Shown: positions 50,686 through 59,595, counted from the stretch's first letter. The stretch: 64,000 nucleotides of DNA from Oscillospiraceae bacterium (GCA_902780785.1 CACZGS010000001.1:186001-250000), one strand, 5' to 3'. Numbers and translations: made by a program. The notes: generated from the sequence alone by a model not told the origin.

Positions 50686-52061
50686 TGCGATTCAGGCAGA
50701 AGATGCTTCTCGTAATGGTATGGCTTCTCACATTGAGTTATGGTGTGGGAGGCGTACTTTTGATCAGGCAGAATTTTAAGAGTTCCTTAAGCCAGATAAA
50801 GAAAAACATTAATGAATCCTACGAGATGATCCTGCAGTCCGTCCAGCTGGTTAACTTCGTCGATATCCAGCAGGACTTTTCGAGTATCAGTACTACCCTT
50901 GAAAAGATGAAAACTTCCGAGAGTATTGTCGGGATCAAACTCCTGAAGGGTGATACTGTCTTATATCAGACCGGTGAGACGATCACGGAATATGAGAGCC
51001 GTTCTGATTTCGAATCAATGATGTTTACAAGGGACGGTAAGAATTTCTACCAGATCTGCGGAAGCGTTAATACCGATAACAAACCGCTGCAGCTGGTAAT
51101 CTTGTACGATATAACACCTGTTTATGCGGCAAGAGACGAGCAGGTGCGTACTTATCACCAGATCTTCCTTTTGCTTATCATTATCGGAGGCTTTACCGCG
51201 TGGATAGCGACTTATCTCATGACAAAGCCTTTGGCTAAGGTATCGAGAACGGCAAGAGCCCTGGCTTCGGGAGATCTCGATGCGAGAGTCAAACCGAAGG
51301 TATTGGATGAGATCGGTCAGATCGGATCTGATTTCGATAACATGGCAGACAGGCTTTCCGATAACATCAACGAGCTTAAGCTCACGATGGAACACCAGGA
51401 CCAGTTCATGGGAAGCTTTGCGCATGAATTGAAGACTCCTATGACATCCATCATCGGTTATGCCGATCTCTTAAGAAGCCAGTCACTGACTTATGAGGAA
51501 GCGCAGGAAGCCGCAAACTATATCTTCTCGGAAGGTAAGCGTCTGGAGTCTCTCTCGTTAAAGCTCCTTGACCTTCTCATGATGAAGAAAGAGAGCATCA
51601 AGCTTATTCCTACAGATATGAAGCAGATGATAGATAATCTTTCGATGCATCTGCAGCCTGTTTATACAAAGAAAGGCATCATGCTTCAGAGCCGCTGCGA
51701 TCACGGCATATGTCTTGTCGAGCCTGACTTGTTCAGTTCTGTCCTTACCAACCTTTTGGATAACGCTCGAAAAGCCATCGATAACGGCGGTAATATCATG
51801 ATCGTCGGTGAGAGCATTCAGGGATATTACCGTATCCGTGTCTACGATAACGGAAGAGGTATGCCTGAAGAAGCTATCAAGCATATTACCGAGGCGTTCT
51901 ACCGTGTAGACAAATCGCGTTCGAGAGCGCAGGGCGGTGCCGGACTTGGTCTTACACTATGTAAAGAGGTTATCCAGCTTCACGGCGGTACGATCGCATT
52001 TGCTTCACGAGAAGGAAACGGAACCTGTGTTACGGTTACGATCAAGGAGATGACGTTATGA
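50685..52061 (+). CDS. Sensor histidine kinase
   Basis: This 458-residue kinase has a first helix (about 7-25), an outside sensor domain (about 26-160), a second helix (IFLLLIIIGGFTAWIATYLM), and a HAMP domain (KPLAKVSRTARALASGD). The H box FAHELKTPMTSIIGYADLLR and the ATPase motifs (LTNLLDNARKAID, YDNGRGMPEEAI, GAGLGLTLCKEV) follow. It should phosphorylate the response regulator encoded upstream. Its signal is not known. It overlaps both neighbours. Confidence 0.95.
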   Translation: MRFRQKMLLVMVWLLTLSYGVGGVLLIRQNFKSSLSQIKKNINESYEMILQSVQLVNFVDIQQDFSSISTTLEKMKTSESIVGIKLLKGDTVLYQTGETITEYESRSDFESMMFTRDGKNFYQICGSVNTDNKPLQLVILYDITPVYAARDEQVRTYHQIFLLLIIIGGFTAWIATYLMTKPLAKVSRTARALASGDLDARVKPKVLDEIGQIGSDFDNMADRLSDNINELKLTMEHQDQFMGSFAHELKTPMTSIIGYADLLRSQSLTYEEAQEAANYIFSEGKRLESLSLKLLDLLMMKKESIKLIPTDMKQMIDNLSMHLQPVYTKKGIMLQSRCDHGICLVEPDLFSSVLTNLLDNARKAIDNGGNIMIVGESIQGYYRIRVYDNGRGMPEEAIKHITEAFYRVDKSRSRAQGGAGLGLTLCKEVIQLHGGTIAFASREGNGTCVTVTIKEMTL

Positions 52062-52795
52062 AAAAGGGAGGCATAATCATTACAGCGGTTTTCTTCCTTA
52101 TGGCGGCAGCTCTTGGCTGGTTCCTTCCTTTGGCCGTGTATAATTTCGAAGACAGATTATCAGAAGGAAAGCAGGAGAGCCTTAACATCGAGCAGGTCAA
52201 CCTTTCCTACAGAGATGACCTTGCGATGAACCAGAAGATCAATATGGTTAATTATGAGTCCATGATCACGACATATATCGAACTTGATAAAGGTGTCGTT
52301 AATCAGAAGGCTGACATTCAACGCATTTTGAATGAGTTCATGACAGACTTCTCCGGCTTCAAATTCCAGACGGATTACGCTACTTATGCAAAGCCGATGC
52401 TTGCAAATCTTGCCAACAACAAAGGTACGATCGTAATCTGGGTCGTAGACTGCAAGATAAATGATAATTGGAATTTCTACTGCTTTATTGATGACAGGAC
52501 CGGTGCGATATTAAGCAGCAGTCTCTATTCAACACAGGAGCACTGGCCTGAACTCGTAGACGGCGTTAACCAGTATTCCGATCCTGCAAAATCAATTGCC
52601 GAGAGATACAGTAATGCTTTATATAATCATTATCAGAGACAGCTTTCCGCAAAGCTTGTTACATACCATATGTTGTCTGAATCCCCTATGGAAATGGAAG
52701 TTGCATACCGCCTTGTATTCAGGGACGGCAAGAACTATACGTTCCAGGTAACAGTAGATGTTAATTATATGTATGGTATGATCTCGACATCTTGA
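52058..52795 (+). CDS. Membrane-anchored accessory protein of the two-component system, unknown function
   Basis: This 245-residue protein has one N-terminal helix (about 6-26, IIITAVFFLMAAALGWFLPLA) and an extracytoplasmic domain. It overlaps the kinase gene stop by 4 nt, so it is translated with it. No catalytic motif is seen. YCFIDDRTGAILSS and YRLVFRDGKNYTFQVTVDVN suggest a beta-rich fold. A role in sensing or in modulating the kinase is the obvious inference. Confidence 0.78.
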   Translation: MKKGGIIITAVFFLMAAALGWFLPLAVYNFEDRLSEGKQESLNIEQVNLSYRDDLAMNQKINMVNYESMITTYIELDKGVVNQKADIQRILNEFMTDFSGFKFQTDYATYAKPMLANLANNKGTIVIWVVDCKINDNWNFYCFIDDRTGAILSSSLYSTQEHWPELVDGVNQYSDPAKSIAERYSNALYNHYQRQLSAKLVTYHMLSESPMEMEVAYRLVFRDGKNYTFQVTVDVNYMYGMISTS

Positions 52796-52893
52796 TTTTA
52801 TGTAATTGATGCCATTTTGATGCCGATTTAGTACTTTTTTGATTTTTTCCTTTGCCATAATAAGCTCAGAAGTTAAGCAAAGGAGGAAATAGC

Positions 52894-53127
52894 ATGTTTC
52901 CGGATTTAGCTATAAGAGTAAAAAGTTACGCCGCAAATATGGGGAGCGGATTCGTAGTGATTGCGGGCTTCCTGCTCGCAATCACTATGGTGTTTGTCAT
53001 TGTGTTCGCACGCTGGAACGGAGAAAAAAATAATGCTTCCTTCAGCATGACAGAGGACAAACCCAGGATAGAAACAACAATAAACGATTCAGGATATGTT
53101 ACGGTAGTAATCCCTGAAGCAGATTAA
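52894..53127 (+). CDS. Small single-pass membrane protein
   Basis: This 77-residue protein has one strong helix (about 18-41, SGFVVIAGFLLAITMVFVIVF), a short N-terminal cytoplasmic part, and a C-terminal part ending in beta-like TINDSGYVTVVIPEAD. AAAGGAGG lies 7 nt before the ATG. It is 98 nt behind the two-component gene set and convergent with the DUF4037 gene. The function is unknown. Confidence 0.75.
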   Translation: MFPDLAIRVKSYAANMGSGFVVIAGFLLAITMVFVIVFARWNGEKNNASFSMTEDKPRIETTINDSGYVTVVIPEAD

Positions 53128-53132
53128 GAAAA

Positions 53133-54101
53133 TCAATCTTCACCGACGAAAACATTCCAGGATGCAATCTCTGTATCACTTATGGTCTTCATAATGAGTT
53201 TTGCATTGTCGAGAAGATAGTCGCTGTAGCCCGAAGACCAACCGCGTTTAACCAGTTCCTTGACAATCTCACCGCTTATACTCTCTATAAGATTGACCTT
53301 ACCCAAACTTTCTTCTTCGCTCATTTGAGAAAGCTTTATAAGCGGTTCTATCACGCAGCTCAAGACGGTAAACTCTTTCATCGCTCTGAAACGCCATTTG
53401 TAATATGGCATATAGCGGCCGTTAAGAAGGAACAATGCCGCAGTAATCTTGTATATGAATTCTGTAACGCAGAAATAAGCGGCCCCTACGTCACCACGTT
53501 TTATTGAGCGAACATAGTTGAATTGCCCGGTTTTACCCGCCATGGCAAGGTCTGCAGCGACTTTCTTCTTTAATATGTTTTCAGGATAATAACCAGCCCA
53601 AACATTTCGAATAGCACTAAACTCAGCCGAAGGGTCACGGAATACTTTTCCGTTGACTGCTTCGGCTAAGTGCATTTGGGGCGTAGCAAGCCAGTCCTGC
53701 GTGGTAACAGGCGCATGTGTCATTCCGGTATGTTCATAATAGAATTCCTCAATGCTGTGAACGCCTACTCTGTGGCGTCTTGCGCCGGTCATGATGTTGC
53801 TGGGTTCTGCCATTCCGACATCGCTTCTGTGATTTAAAATGAATTCTTCCACGGGAAGGTTCTCATATGCATTCTGAAGATCGTCACCGATCTGCTTTTT
53901 TAATTCTTCGGGAAGCCACAGGCAGAAGCCGGGCGCATAGTCGTGATCTCTCGAGATATAGTCATCGTAGCCAAAAGCTTCCGATGTCTGGCCGGCAAGG
54001 CCTGCTGCGATCTGATCGATATACTGGGGGAAATCCTTTTCGAGCATGGGAAGACCGTACTCTTCGAAAAATACTTCTGATATCTTAAGTCCGTTCCACA
54101 T
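53133..54101 (-). CDS. DUF4037 domain protein (nucleotidyltransferase-like)
   Basis: The ATG at 54101 is preferred, because GAGGG lies about 10 nt upstream and a longer frame (from 54152) would start inside the pta terminator. The 322-residue product begins MWNGLKISEVFFEEYGLPML and has GYDDYISRDHDYAPGFCLWLP, the DUF4037 signature. In this family the SRDHD acidic cluster is like that of nucleotidyltransferases, so a metal-dependent transferase is possible; the substrate is unknown. The 3' end is convergent with the small membrane protein gene, 5 nt apart. Confidence 0.8.
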   Translation of the reverse strand: MWNGLKISEVFFEEYGLPMLEKDFPQYIDQIAAGLAGQTSEAFGYDDYISRDHDYAPGFCLWLPEELKKQIGDDLQNAYENLPVEEFILNHRSDVGMAEPSNIMTGARRHRVGVHSIEEFYYEHTGMTHAPVTTQDWLATPQMHLAEAVNGKVFRDPSAEFSAIRNVWAGYYPENILKKKVAADLAMAGKTGQFNYVRSIKRGDVGAAYFCVTEFIYKITAALFLLNGRYMPYYKWRFRAMKEFTVLSCVIEPLIKLSQMSEEESLGKVNLIESISGEIVKELVKRGWSSGYSDYLLDNAKLIMKTISDTEIASWNVFVGED

Positions 54102-54130
54102 AACGACATAGCCCTCTAGAGTCTGAATTA

Positions 54131-54166
54131 AAAAAGAAGCGCTGACCATCAACGCTTCTTTTATTT
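54131..54166 (-). terminator. Terminator of the buk-pta operon (bidirectional shape)
   Basis: AAGAAGCG (54134-54141) pairs with CGCTTCTT (54153-54160). On the minus strand T runs follow after the stem, 24 nt past the pta stop. The flanking A and T runs give a bidirectional shape. Confidence 0.8.
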
Positions 54167-54189
54167 TACATTAGATTCTTCGAAAACAA

Positions 54190-55200
54190 TTACTTTGAAG
54201 ATGCCATCTGCTGTGCCTGAACGGCGGTGATGCAGATAACGCCTGCAAGCTCGTCTACGCTGCATCCTCTCGAGAGGTCATTAACAGGAGCTGCGAGACC
54301 CTGGAGGAAGCTGTAAGCTTCAGCCTTGCCGATACGCTGGATGAGCTTATAACCGATGTTTCCTGCTTCGAGGTTAGGGAAGATGAGGACATTAGCCTGA
54401 CCTGCAACGGGAGAACCGGGTGCCTTGGAAGCGCCGATCTCAGGGATGATCGCAGCATCAAGCTGCAATTCGCCGTCCAAGAGAACGTCAGGATACTTTT
54501 CCTTGGCGATCTTAACTGCTTCAACAACCTTATCAACGAAGGGGTGGTTAGCAGAACCCTTTGTGGAGTGGCAGAGGAATGCGACCTTTGCCTTCTTGCC
54601 GATGAGAGCTTCGAAAGATGCTGCGGATTCAGCGCCGATCTCAGCTAATTCCTCAGGATTGGGATCCTGCATAAGAGCGCAGTCAGCGCAGAGGATGATA
54701 CCGTCTTCGCCGATGGACTTGTCGGGAATATCGAACATGAAAGCGATAGATGCGATCTTTCTCTCGGGAGCTGTCTTGATGATCTGGAGAGCGGGTCTTA
54801 ACATATCTGCAGATGTGTGGCATGCGCCGGATACAAGACCGTCAGCATCGCCTGACTTTACCATCATGATTCCGAATGTGAGCTTGTCTCCTGAGATGAG
54901 CTCCTTTGCCATATCGAAGGTCATGCCTTTCTTGGCTCTGATCTCTGCAAGAAGTGTTGCATACTTATCAATCTCTGTGGACTTGGTGTGGTCAAGGATC
55001 TGTACGCCTGTAAGGTCAGCGTTAAGTCTTGCTGCCGCGCCCATGACTTCCTCTTCAGTACCGATGATGATCGGCTGAGCTGTCTTCTCAGCTAAAACCT
55101 TTGCTGCCGCAAGTATAGTTCTGTCGTCTTCTGATTCGGGAAGAACGATAGTCTTAACGTCGCTTCTTGCTCTCTGCTTGATTGTCTCGATAAAGCTCAT
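54190..55200 (-). CDS. pta: Phosphate acetyltransferase (phosphotransacetylase)
   Basis: This 336-residue enzyme swaps CoA and phosphate on an acyl group. Seen are the N-terminal KTIVLPESEDDRTILAAAKV, GLVSGACHTSADMLRPALQII, SFEALIGKKAKVAFLCHSTKGSA, DGELQLDAAIIPEIG and the C-terminal SRGCSVDEL. The sequence is Pta rather than Ptb type, yet its partner gene is a butyrate kinase. A broad acyl range (acetyl, propionyl, butyryl) is possible. It is 11 nt behind buk with an AAGGAG ribosome site. Confidence 0.9.
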   Translation of the reverse strand: MSFIETIKQRARSDVKTIVLPESEDDRTILAAAKVLAEKTAQPIIIGTEEEVMGAAARLNADLTGVQILDHTKSTEIDKYATLLAEIRAKKGMTFDMAKELISGDKLTFGIMMVKSGDADGLVSGACHTSADMLRPALQIIKTAPERKIASIAFMFDIPDKSIGEDGIILCADCALMQDPNPEELAEIGAESAASFEALIGKKAKVAFLCHSTKGSANHPFVDKVVEAVKIAKEKYPDVLLDGELQLDAAIIPEIGASKAPGSPVAGQANVLIFPNLEAGNIGYKLIQRIGKAEAYSFLQGLAAPVNDLSRGCSVDELAGVICITAVQAQQMASSK

Positions 55201-55211
55201 ATACTTTCTCC

Positions 55212-56327
55212 TTAAAGATAATCGAATCCTTCAAATCTCGGCTTGCCGGGATATGTCTTGGCCTGTTCTTCGCCTCTTAATACTCTGAGCGCTGCAGCTC
55301 TCATAGCTTCGTGCTCGAGCTCGCCCGGATAGGATGCTACAGGTGCTATCCAGCCGCAAGCTTCCTTGATTCCGTCATAAACGTCCTGGAAACGCATGAG
55401 TCCGCCTGTAAGAACGATGCCGTCAACTTCGCCGTGGAGAACGCATGCCATGGAGCCGATCCACTTTGTGATCTGATAGATCATTGCATTCCAGATGAGA
55501 GTTGCCTTAGCGTCGCCTGCCTCAACGAGATCATGGATCGTATCGGAATTGGATGTGCCGAACCATGAAGAGAGGCCGCCTGTTGCCATGCAGAGGCTCC
55601 TGAGTTCTTCCTTCGTTCTGCTGTCATATAACTTGGTAAGGACATCTGTGATAGCCATTGTGCCCATTCTTGTGGGAGTCATCGGGCCGTCACCGCCGCT
55701 TCCGTCGTTGGCATCGATCATTCTTCCGTGCTGGTGAGCCGTGATAGTGATACCGCCGTCGATGTGGCAGACGATAAGGTTCATCTCGTTATATTTCCTG
55801 CCTACGCTCTTTGCATACTTGTGAGCTGTGGCACGGAGGTTGAGGGCGTGTGTTGCAGATGTTCTGTATATGCCCTTAACGCCTGTGATCCTTGCAACGT
55901 CCTGATACTCATCAACAACGATGGGGTCGACCATGAGAAGTCTTCCGCCGAACTCGTCGTGGAGCTGCTTTGCCATCTGTACGCCGAGCATACTGGAGTG
56001 GTAAACACCGCCCTTTGCCTCACGGATATCATTTACAAGTCTGTCGTCTACTTCGTATGTGCCGCCTTCGATGGGGTAGCAGGCGCCGCCTCTTCCGACG
56101 ATGGCGTCAACACCAGTCAGATCGATGTTGTTATCCTTTAGCCATTTCTTTACGTATTCCATACGGTAATCCAGCTGATCGTTAATTGTGGGAAAATTCT
56201 TTAGGATTGCTGAATCGTGGAATACATTGCCTTCAACAATGCTTTTCTCATTCTCGAAAAACTCGACTTTGGTTGATGTACTGCCAGGATTTACTACGAA
56301 TATCCTGAAAACTTTTGATTCTGACAT
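55212..56327 (-). CDS. buk: Butyrate kinase
   Basis: This 371-residue ASKHA-fold kinase makes ATP from butyryl phosphate. It starts IFVVNPGSTSTKVEFFENEK and has VGRGGACYPIEGGTYEV, VDPIVVDEYQDVARITG, VCHIDGGITITAHQHGRMID and VDGIVLTGGLM, all Buk family landmarks (acetate kinase is longer and differs). GAGGG precedes the ATG. It is the first gene of the operon with pta. Confidence 0.92.
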   Translation of the reverse strand: MSESKVFRIFVVNPGSTSTKVEFFENEKSIVEGNVFHDSAILKNFPTINDQLDYRMEYVKKWLKDNNIDLTGVDAIVGRGGACYPIEGGTYEVDDRLVNDIREAKGGVYHSSMLGVQMAKQLHDEFGGRLLMVDPIVVDEYQDVARITGVKGIYRTSATHALNLRATAHKYAKSVGRKYNEMNLIVCHIDGGITITAHQHGRMIDANDGSGGDGPMTPTRMGTMAITDVLTKLYDSRTKEELRSLCMATGGLSSWFGTSNSDTIHDLVEAGDAKATLIWNAMIYQITKWIGSMACVLHGEVDGIVLTGGLMRFQDVYDGIKEACGWIAPVASYPGELEHEAMRAAALRVLRGEEQAKTYPGKPRFEGFDYL

Positions 56328-56521
56328 AGAATTTTCCCTCTTTTCATTAAGTTAACTACGACAGTATACACGCATTTTGCCTGAAATATACATATGTCAA
56401 AGAATAAAATAATTAAGGAAGCGTTAAGGTACGGTTTGGTTGCTATTAATGAAATGAAAGTATTATTTAAGTATAATTAGCTTCGGTGTTGATTGGCGGA
56501 AGGGGTAGTCAGGAGGAATAT

Positions 56522-57760
56522 ATGGAAGATAAAGCTTTACGCAAGGGCTTATCGGTCACAGCGATAATACTAATCGCGATCCTTGCGCTGCTCATAAGTT
56601 TTAACAGTGCAAACGGTATTGCTTACGGTGATGGAGTTACATTATACGGCATGCCCTTTATTGCCGCATTTGCCATCCCTCTTTTGGCAGTGCTCATAGT
56701 GCTCGCAAGGCAGTTCAACAGCACTGATACCATTGAAGAAATGATGGGAGCCATAGCAACAAGATATGCCATATGGGGATGGTGCTTCATATTCCTCATC
56801 AGGTTCGCTTCGGCTGCTCTGGACATTATCTGCCCTGAGTTCTACGAAGCTCATTTTACAACGATCTATCTTCTTATGAATTCGTTCAATGTAAGCGTAG
56901 TCGGCTGCCTTGTACTGGGACTTTCCCTCAAAACGCTTCCTTCCGTAAAGATCGAGAAGAGAAGTCTTACCATCGGACAGATACTGATCCTTATACTTAT
57001 GGTCTACGGCCTTTCCCAGGTCGGATCACTTATGGGTATGCCGATCCATACCGGACTGACATCGATTCCTTTAATTGGCGATAATTCCACCGATGATGCA
57101 CTGGCTGACCTTAAGAGCAGCCTGATAATCGGTTCCGATACATGGGTCAGGATCATCACAGTCGGCATCCTGCCGGCAATTTTCGAGGAACTCTTATTCA
57201 GAAAGTTCATGATCGACCGCACGCTCCGCCACGGCGAATTCGTTAGCTGCGCGATGTCGGGAATCATGTTCGGCCTCTGGCACGGCAATTTCCAGCAGTT
57301 CTTTTTCGCATTCTTCCTCGGCGTATTGTTCGCATTCGTATATATCCGTACAGGCAGGATCATCTATACCATGATCCTTCACGCGAGCCTCAATCTCGTA
57401 ACGTCTACCGTTACTGTCGAACTGCTCGCAGAGCTCCTCAAGCGTATGGGAATGGACATGAACAGCGGAACAATGGATCCGGATATTGATTACAATGCTC
57501 TTATCACGGACGTAATGCCAATCATTCTCTTGATCCTGCTCTGGCTCATCATACTTCTCGGCTTCCAGATCGCAGGCTTTGTCCTCGTCATCGTAAAGCG
57601 AAAGAAGTTCAAGCTCATGCCGATAGTAGGGGAGCTCCCGAGAAAGCAGATCCTTCATATCATGACGCACAACGTAACGATGTGGGTATTCTTCGCTCTC
57701 GCGCTGCTCCTGTTCGTGAATACGTATCTGCCTGATATACTTGCGATGTTTTTCCGTTAA
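56522..57760 (+). CDS. CPBP family intramembrane metalloprotease
   Basis: From the ATG at 56522 (AGGAGG upstream) the protein has 412 residues and about ten helices. CPBP motifs are present: FEELLFRKFMIDRTLR with the EE pair and Arg, FGLWHGNFQQFFFAF, and MILHASLNLV. The region between has GKVYIRTGR-like loops. It is unlike the CPBP protein at 14 kb (larger, with a long C-terminal helix set). The substrate is unknown. TATAAT at about 56473 may drive it. Confidence 0.88.
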   Translation: MEDKALRKGLSVTAIILIAILALLISFNSANGIAYGDGVTLYGMPFIAAFAIPLLAVLIVLARQFNSTDTIEEMMGAIATRYAIWGWCFIFLIRFASAALDIICPEFYEAHFTTIYLLMNSFNVSVVGCLVLGLSLKTLPSVKIEKRSLTIGQILILILMVYGLSQVGSLMGMPIHTGLTSIPLIGDNSTDDALADLKSSLIIGSDTWVRIITVGILPAIFEELLFRKFMIDRTLRHGEFVSCAMSGIMFGLWHGNFQQFFFAFFLGVLFAFVYIRTGRIIYTMILHASLNLVTSTVTVELLAELLKRMGMDMNSGTMDPDIDYNALITDVMPIILLILLWLIILLGFQIAGFVLVIVKRKKFKLMPIVGELPRKQILHIMTHNVTMWVFFALALLLFVNTYLPDILAMFFR

Positions 57761-57788
57761 GTAACGGACAATTGAATTAGTTTGTCGG

Positions 57789-57820
57789 CGGGGCGGTCCT
57801 GATCGGGCTGCCCCGTTTAT
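57789..57820 (+). terminator. Intrinsic terminator after the CPBP gene
   Basis: CGGGGCGGTCC (57789-57799) pairs with GGGCTGCCCCG (57805-57815) as an 11-bp stem with two G-U pairs, followed by TTTATATTT. Confidence 0.82.
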
Positions 57821-57849
57821 ATTTAGGTGAATACCGTGCCACGGAAAAA

Positions 57850-57924
57850 TACACCAACTGACCATAAAAAATCCGCTTTTGGTGTATAAAACCGCGAAAA
57901 ATACACCAAATCCACTGCTATAAT
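57850..57924 (+). promoter_or_regulatory. Promoter with three TACACCAA sites
   Basis: TACACCAA occurs at 57850-57857 and 57902-57909, and inverted (TTGGTGTA) at 57879-57886. Each is next to an A/T run (GAAAAATACACCAA twice). TATAAT lies at 57919-57924, so the three sites fill the region over and upstream of -35. They look like operators for an unknown regulator of the small membrane protein gene at 58001. Confidence 0.5.
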
Positions 57925-57982
57925 AGATTTATCAGACAAGGAGCAAAGCAATCAGATGACTGGTTGCATACGGGGATTACAA

Positions 57983-57991
57983 GGGGGGGGG
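57983..57991 (+). repeat. Homopolymer G9 tract in ribosome-site region
   Basis: Nine G in a row end 9 nt before the ATG at 58001 and form the Shine-Dalgarno region (GGGGGAG). Length changes by slippage would change spacing of the ribosome site. Confidence 0.7.
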
Positions 57992-58000
57992 AGAACGGTT

Positions 58001-58354
58001 ATGATGAAGAAAGTATGTATCAGCACACTAATAGCGACGCTGGCAGTTGAGATTACAGGCGTAATAGTCAATCTTATATCTTATGCGGTTTCCGGTAATT
58101 TTCTGCTGGCCATGACGATACAGGGCGGCGAATGGATTGGACAATCAGGCTTCGGGCTGCTTCTTAACCGTACATATCCTATGTCGACTCCTGATCATCC
58201 TGTATCAGGGTCAGAGTGGATCAGTTTTGACCTTTCCGGTCTTATATTGACCCTTGTAATCTGTCTTATTATTTTTTCGCTTGTCTTTTTCATCATATTT
58301 AAAGTGAAGGCCGCAGACCGCGTAAGAGAACTGGAACGTTGCGATGATGATTGA
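58001..58354 (+). CDS. Small membrane protein, function unknown
   Basis: From the ATG at 58001 (a second ATG follows directly) the product has 117 residues. The G9 tract and GGGAG make up the ribosome site. It has a first hydrophobic segment (about 8-40), a central outside loop (NRTYPMSTPDHPVSGSEW), a second helix (about 75-100, SGLILTLVICLIIFSLVFFIIF) and a charged tail. No family was recognised. It lies alone between terminators. Confidence 0.7.
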   Translation: MMKKVCISTLIATLAVEITGVIVNLISYAVSGNFLLAMTIQGGEWIGQSGFGLLLNRTYPMSTPDHPVSGSEWISFDLSGLILTLVICLIIFSLVFFIIFKVKAADRVRELERCDDD

Positions 58355-58388
58355 AATAAGCGTTTACTGAGATTTCAATAAAATTAAA

Positions 58389-58416
58389 AGAGGTTGCCCG
58401 TTTGGACAACCTCTTC
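58389..58416 (-). terminator. Terminator of hup (bidirectional shape)
   Basis: AAGAGGTTG (plus strand 58389-58397) pairs with CAACCTCTT (58408-58416). On the minus strand it is followed by TTAATTTT, so it ends the HU gene and may also stop the upstream gene. Confidence 0.82.
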
Positions 58417-58440
58417 TATTAGCAAATCAGTTGATAAGAA

Positions 58441-58740
58441 TTACTTCTTGCACTTCTTAGAAGGCTTTGTGTTAACCTTATCCTTGAGTGCCTTACCAGC
58501 CTTGAACTTAGGAGCTGTGCAAGCCTTGATCTTTGTAGCAGCGCCTGTCTGAGGATTGCGGCCAGTTCTAGCAGCTCTCTCGGATGTCTCGAATGTACCG
58601 AAACCAACGAGCTGAACCTTACCCTTGTTCTGGAGCTCATCAGAAACTACTTCGATGAAAGCCTTAACTGCAGCATCAGCATCCTTCTTGGAGATGTCAG
58701 CCTTAACAGCGATTGCATCAACTAATTCTGTTCTGTTCAT
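58441..58740 (-). CDS. hup: DNA-binding protein HU
   Basis: This 99-residue protein is a standard [49 protein letters not shown] with the DNA-contacting beta arm ([13 protein letters not shown]), and [15 protein letters not shown] short Lys-rich tail (KPSKKCKK) extends beyond the usual end. GGAGG precedes the ATG. TATAAT about 70 nt upstream on the minus strand is the likely promoter, with a leader holding a small hairpin. Confidence 0.95.
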   Translation of the reverse strand: MNRTELVDAIAVKADISKKDADAAVKAFIEVVSDELQNKGKVQLVGFGTFETSERAARTGRNPQTGAATKIKACTAPKFKAGKALKDKVNTKPSKKCKK

Positions 58741-58848
58741 TATTAATTCCTCCCTTGGAATATGGGTTAATTACTTTGCCGGAGGGCCTTTCGGCACCGA
58801 CAATGCCGATATTATAAAGTTCTTTGACATTAAAAACAAGAGAATTTG

Positions 58849-58890
58849 AGGCTTTTTGGGAAGAAATTTTGCGAAAAAGCCTTATTTTTA
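58849..58890 (+). other. Hairpin with T run in the hup-arsR gap
   Basis: AGGCTTTTT (58849-58857) pairs with AAAAAGCCT (58874-58882) around a 16-nt loop, followed by TATTTTT. No plus-strand gene lies just upstream, so its purpose is unclear. Confidence 0.35.
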
Positions 58891-58927
58891 GGGATTTGTA
58901 ACATTATTACACCCTGTTTATAAGGGG

Positions 58928-58994
58928 TTGACGGCCCTAAAATCGTGTGATAGTATAATGAACAAATGAACATATGAGCAATCGTTCATATGTT
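58928..58994 (+). promoter_or_regulatory. Promoter and ArsR/CadC-type operator
   Basis: TTGACG (58928-58933), 17 nt and TAGTAT (58951-58956; TATAAT overlaps at 58954) form the promoter. AACATATGA (58969-58977) and TTCATATGTT (58985-58994) are near-perfect inverted arms around GCAATCG, like the CzrA/CadC dyad with TGAA and TTCA halves. This places it over the transcription start, where the ArsR-type repressor encoded next would block it. Confidence 0.82.
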
Positions 58995-59015
58995 AAACGG
59001 AAGGAGAGACATAAG

Positions 59016-59345
59016 ATGCCGCACAATCACGAGGAACTTTTAAAGCACGTTTCTTCAGAAATGCCTGCTGACGAGCTTTTGCAGGATCTGGGTGACCTTT
59101 TTAAGGTTTTCGGTGATACCACCAGGATCAAGATCATGTATGCGCTTCACGAAGATGAGATGTGCGTATGCGCGATCGCTGATCTTTTGAATATGACGCA
59201 GTCAGCCATCTCACATCAGTTAAAGGTCCTTAAGGCTGCAAATCTCGTAGCTTCCAGGAGAGAAGGCAAGACGATCTATTACCGCCTGGCAGATGAACAC
59301 GTAAAATCCATAATCGCTCAGGGATATGAGCACATAACAGAGTAA
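59016..59345 (+). CDS. ArsR/SmtB family metal-responsive repressor
   Basis: From the ATG at 59016 (GGAAGGAGAG upstream) the protein has 109 residues. It has the winged helix LFKVFGDTTRIKIMYALH, the metal motif MCVCAIADLL of ArsR/CadC type, recognition helix QSAISHQLKVLKAANLV, and REGKTIYYRLADEHVKSII. Early His (MPHNHEE) could add ligands. It should repress the operon until Cd, Zn or Pb binds. The HMA protein gene follows after 23 nt. Confidence 0.93.
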   Translation: MPHNHEELLKHVSSEMPADELLQDLGDLFKVFGDTTRIKIMYALHEDEMCVCAIADLLNMTQSAISHQLKVLKAANLVASRREGKTIYYRLADEHVKSIIAQGYEHITE

Positions 59346-59368
59346 TCTAATTAGAAGGAGATATACCT

Positions 59369-59587
59369 ATGAAAAAGACATTTGAATTGGAAGATCTTGA
59401 TTGCGCTAACTGCGCCATGAAGATGCAGGAAGCTGTCAAGAAGATTCCGGGTGTTAAGGACTGCGAAGTAAGCTTCATGAAGCAGAAGATGACATTGGAA
59501 GCTGATGATGCCGACTTCGATAAGATCGTAAAGCTTGCAGTCAAGGCAATCGCAAAGGTTGAACCCGACTGCACGGTATTGCTTTAA
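59369..59587 (+). CDS. Heavy-metal-associated (HMA) domain protein
   Basis: This 72-residue ferredoxin-like protein has the metal site DLDCANCAMKM (C13, C16) and the usual KKIPGVKDCEVSF. It is probably a metal chaperone or the detached N-terminal domain of the ATPase encoded next, which itself has none. A strong GAAGGAGATATACCT site precedes it. A terminator-like hairpin follows immediately. Confidence 0.9.
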   Translation: MKKTFELEDLDCANCAMKMQEAVKKIPGVKDCEVSFMKQKMTLEADDADFDKIVKLAVKAIAKVEPDCTVLL

Positions 59588-59595
59588 TCAAATGC

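Noticed and set aside
57956..58000. Upstream ATG at 57956 as start of the small membrane protein, with the G9 tract in coding sequence
   Set aside because: That start has no convincing ribosome site and would put a Gly-rich stretch before the natural membrane-protein start at 58001. The G tract more likely forms the ribosome-site region, although coding phase variation cannot be fully excluded.
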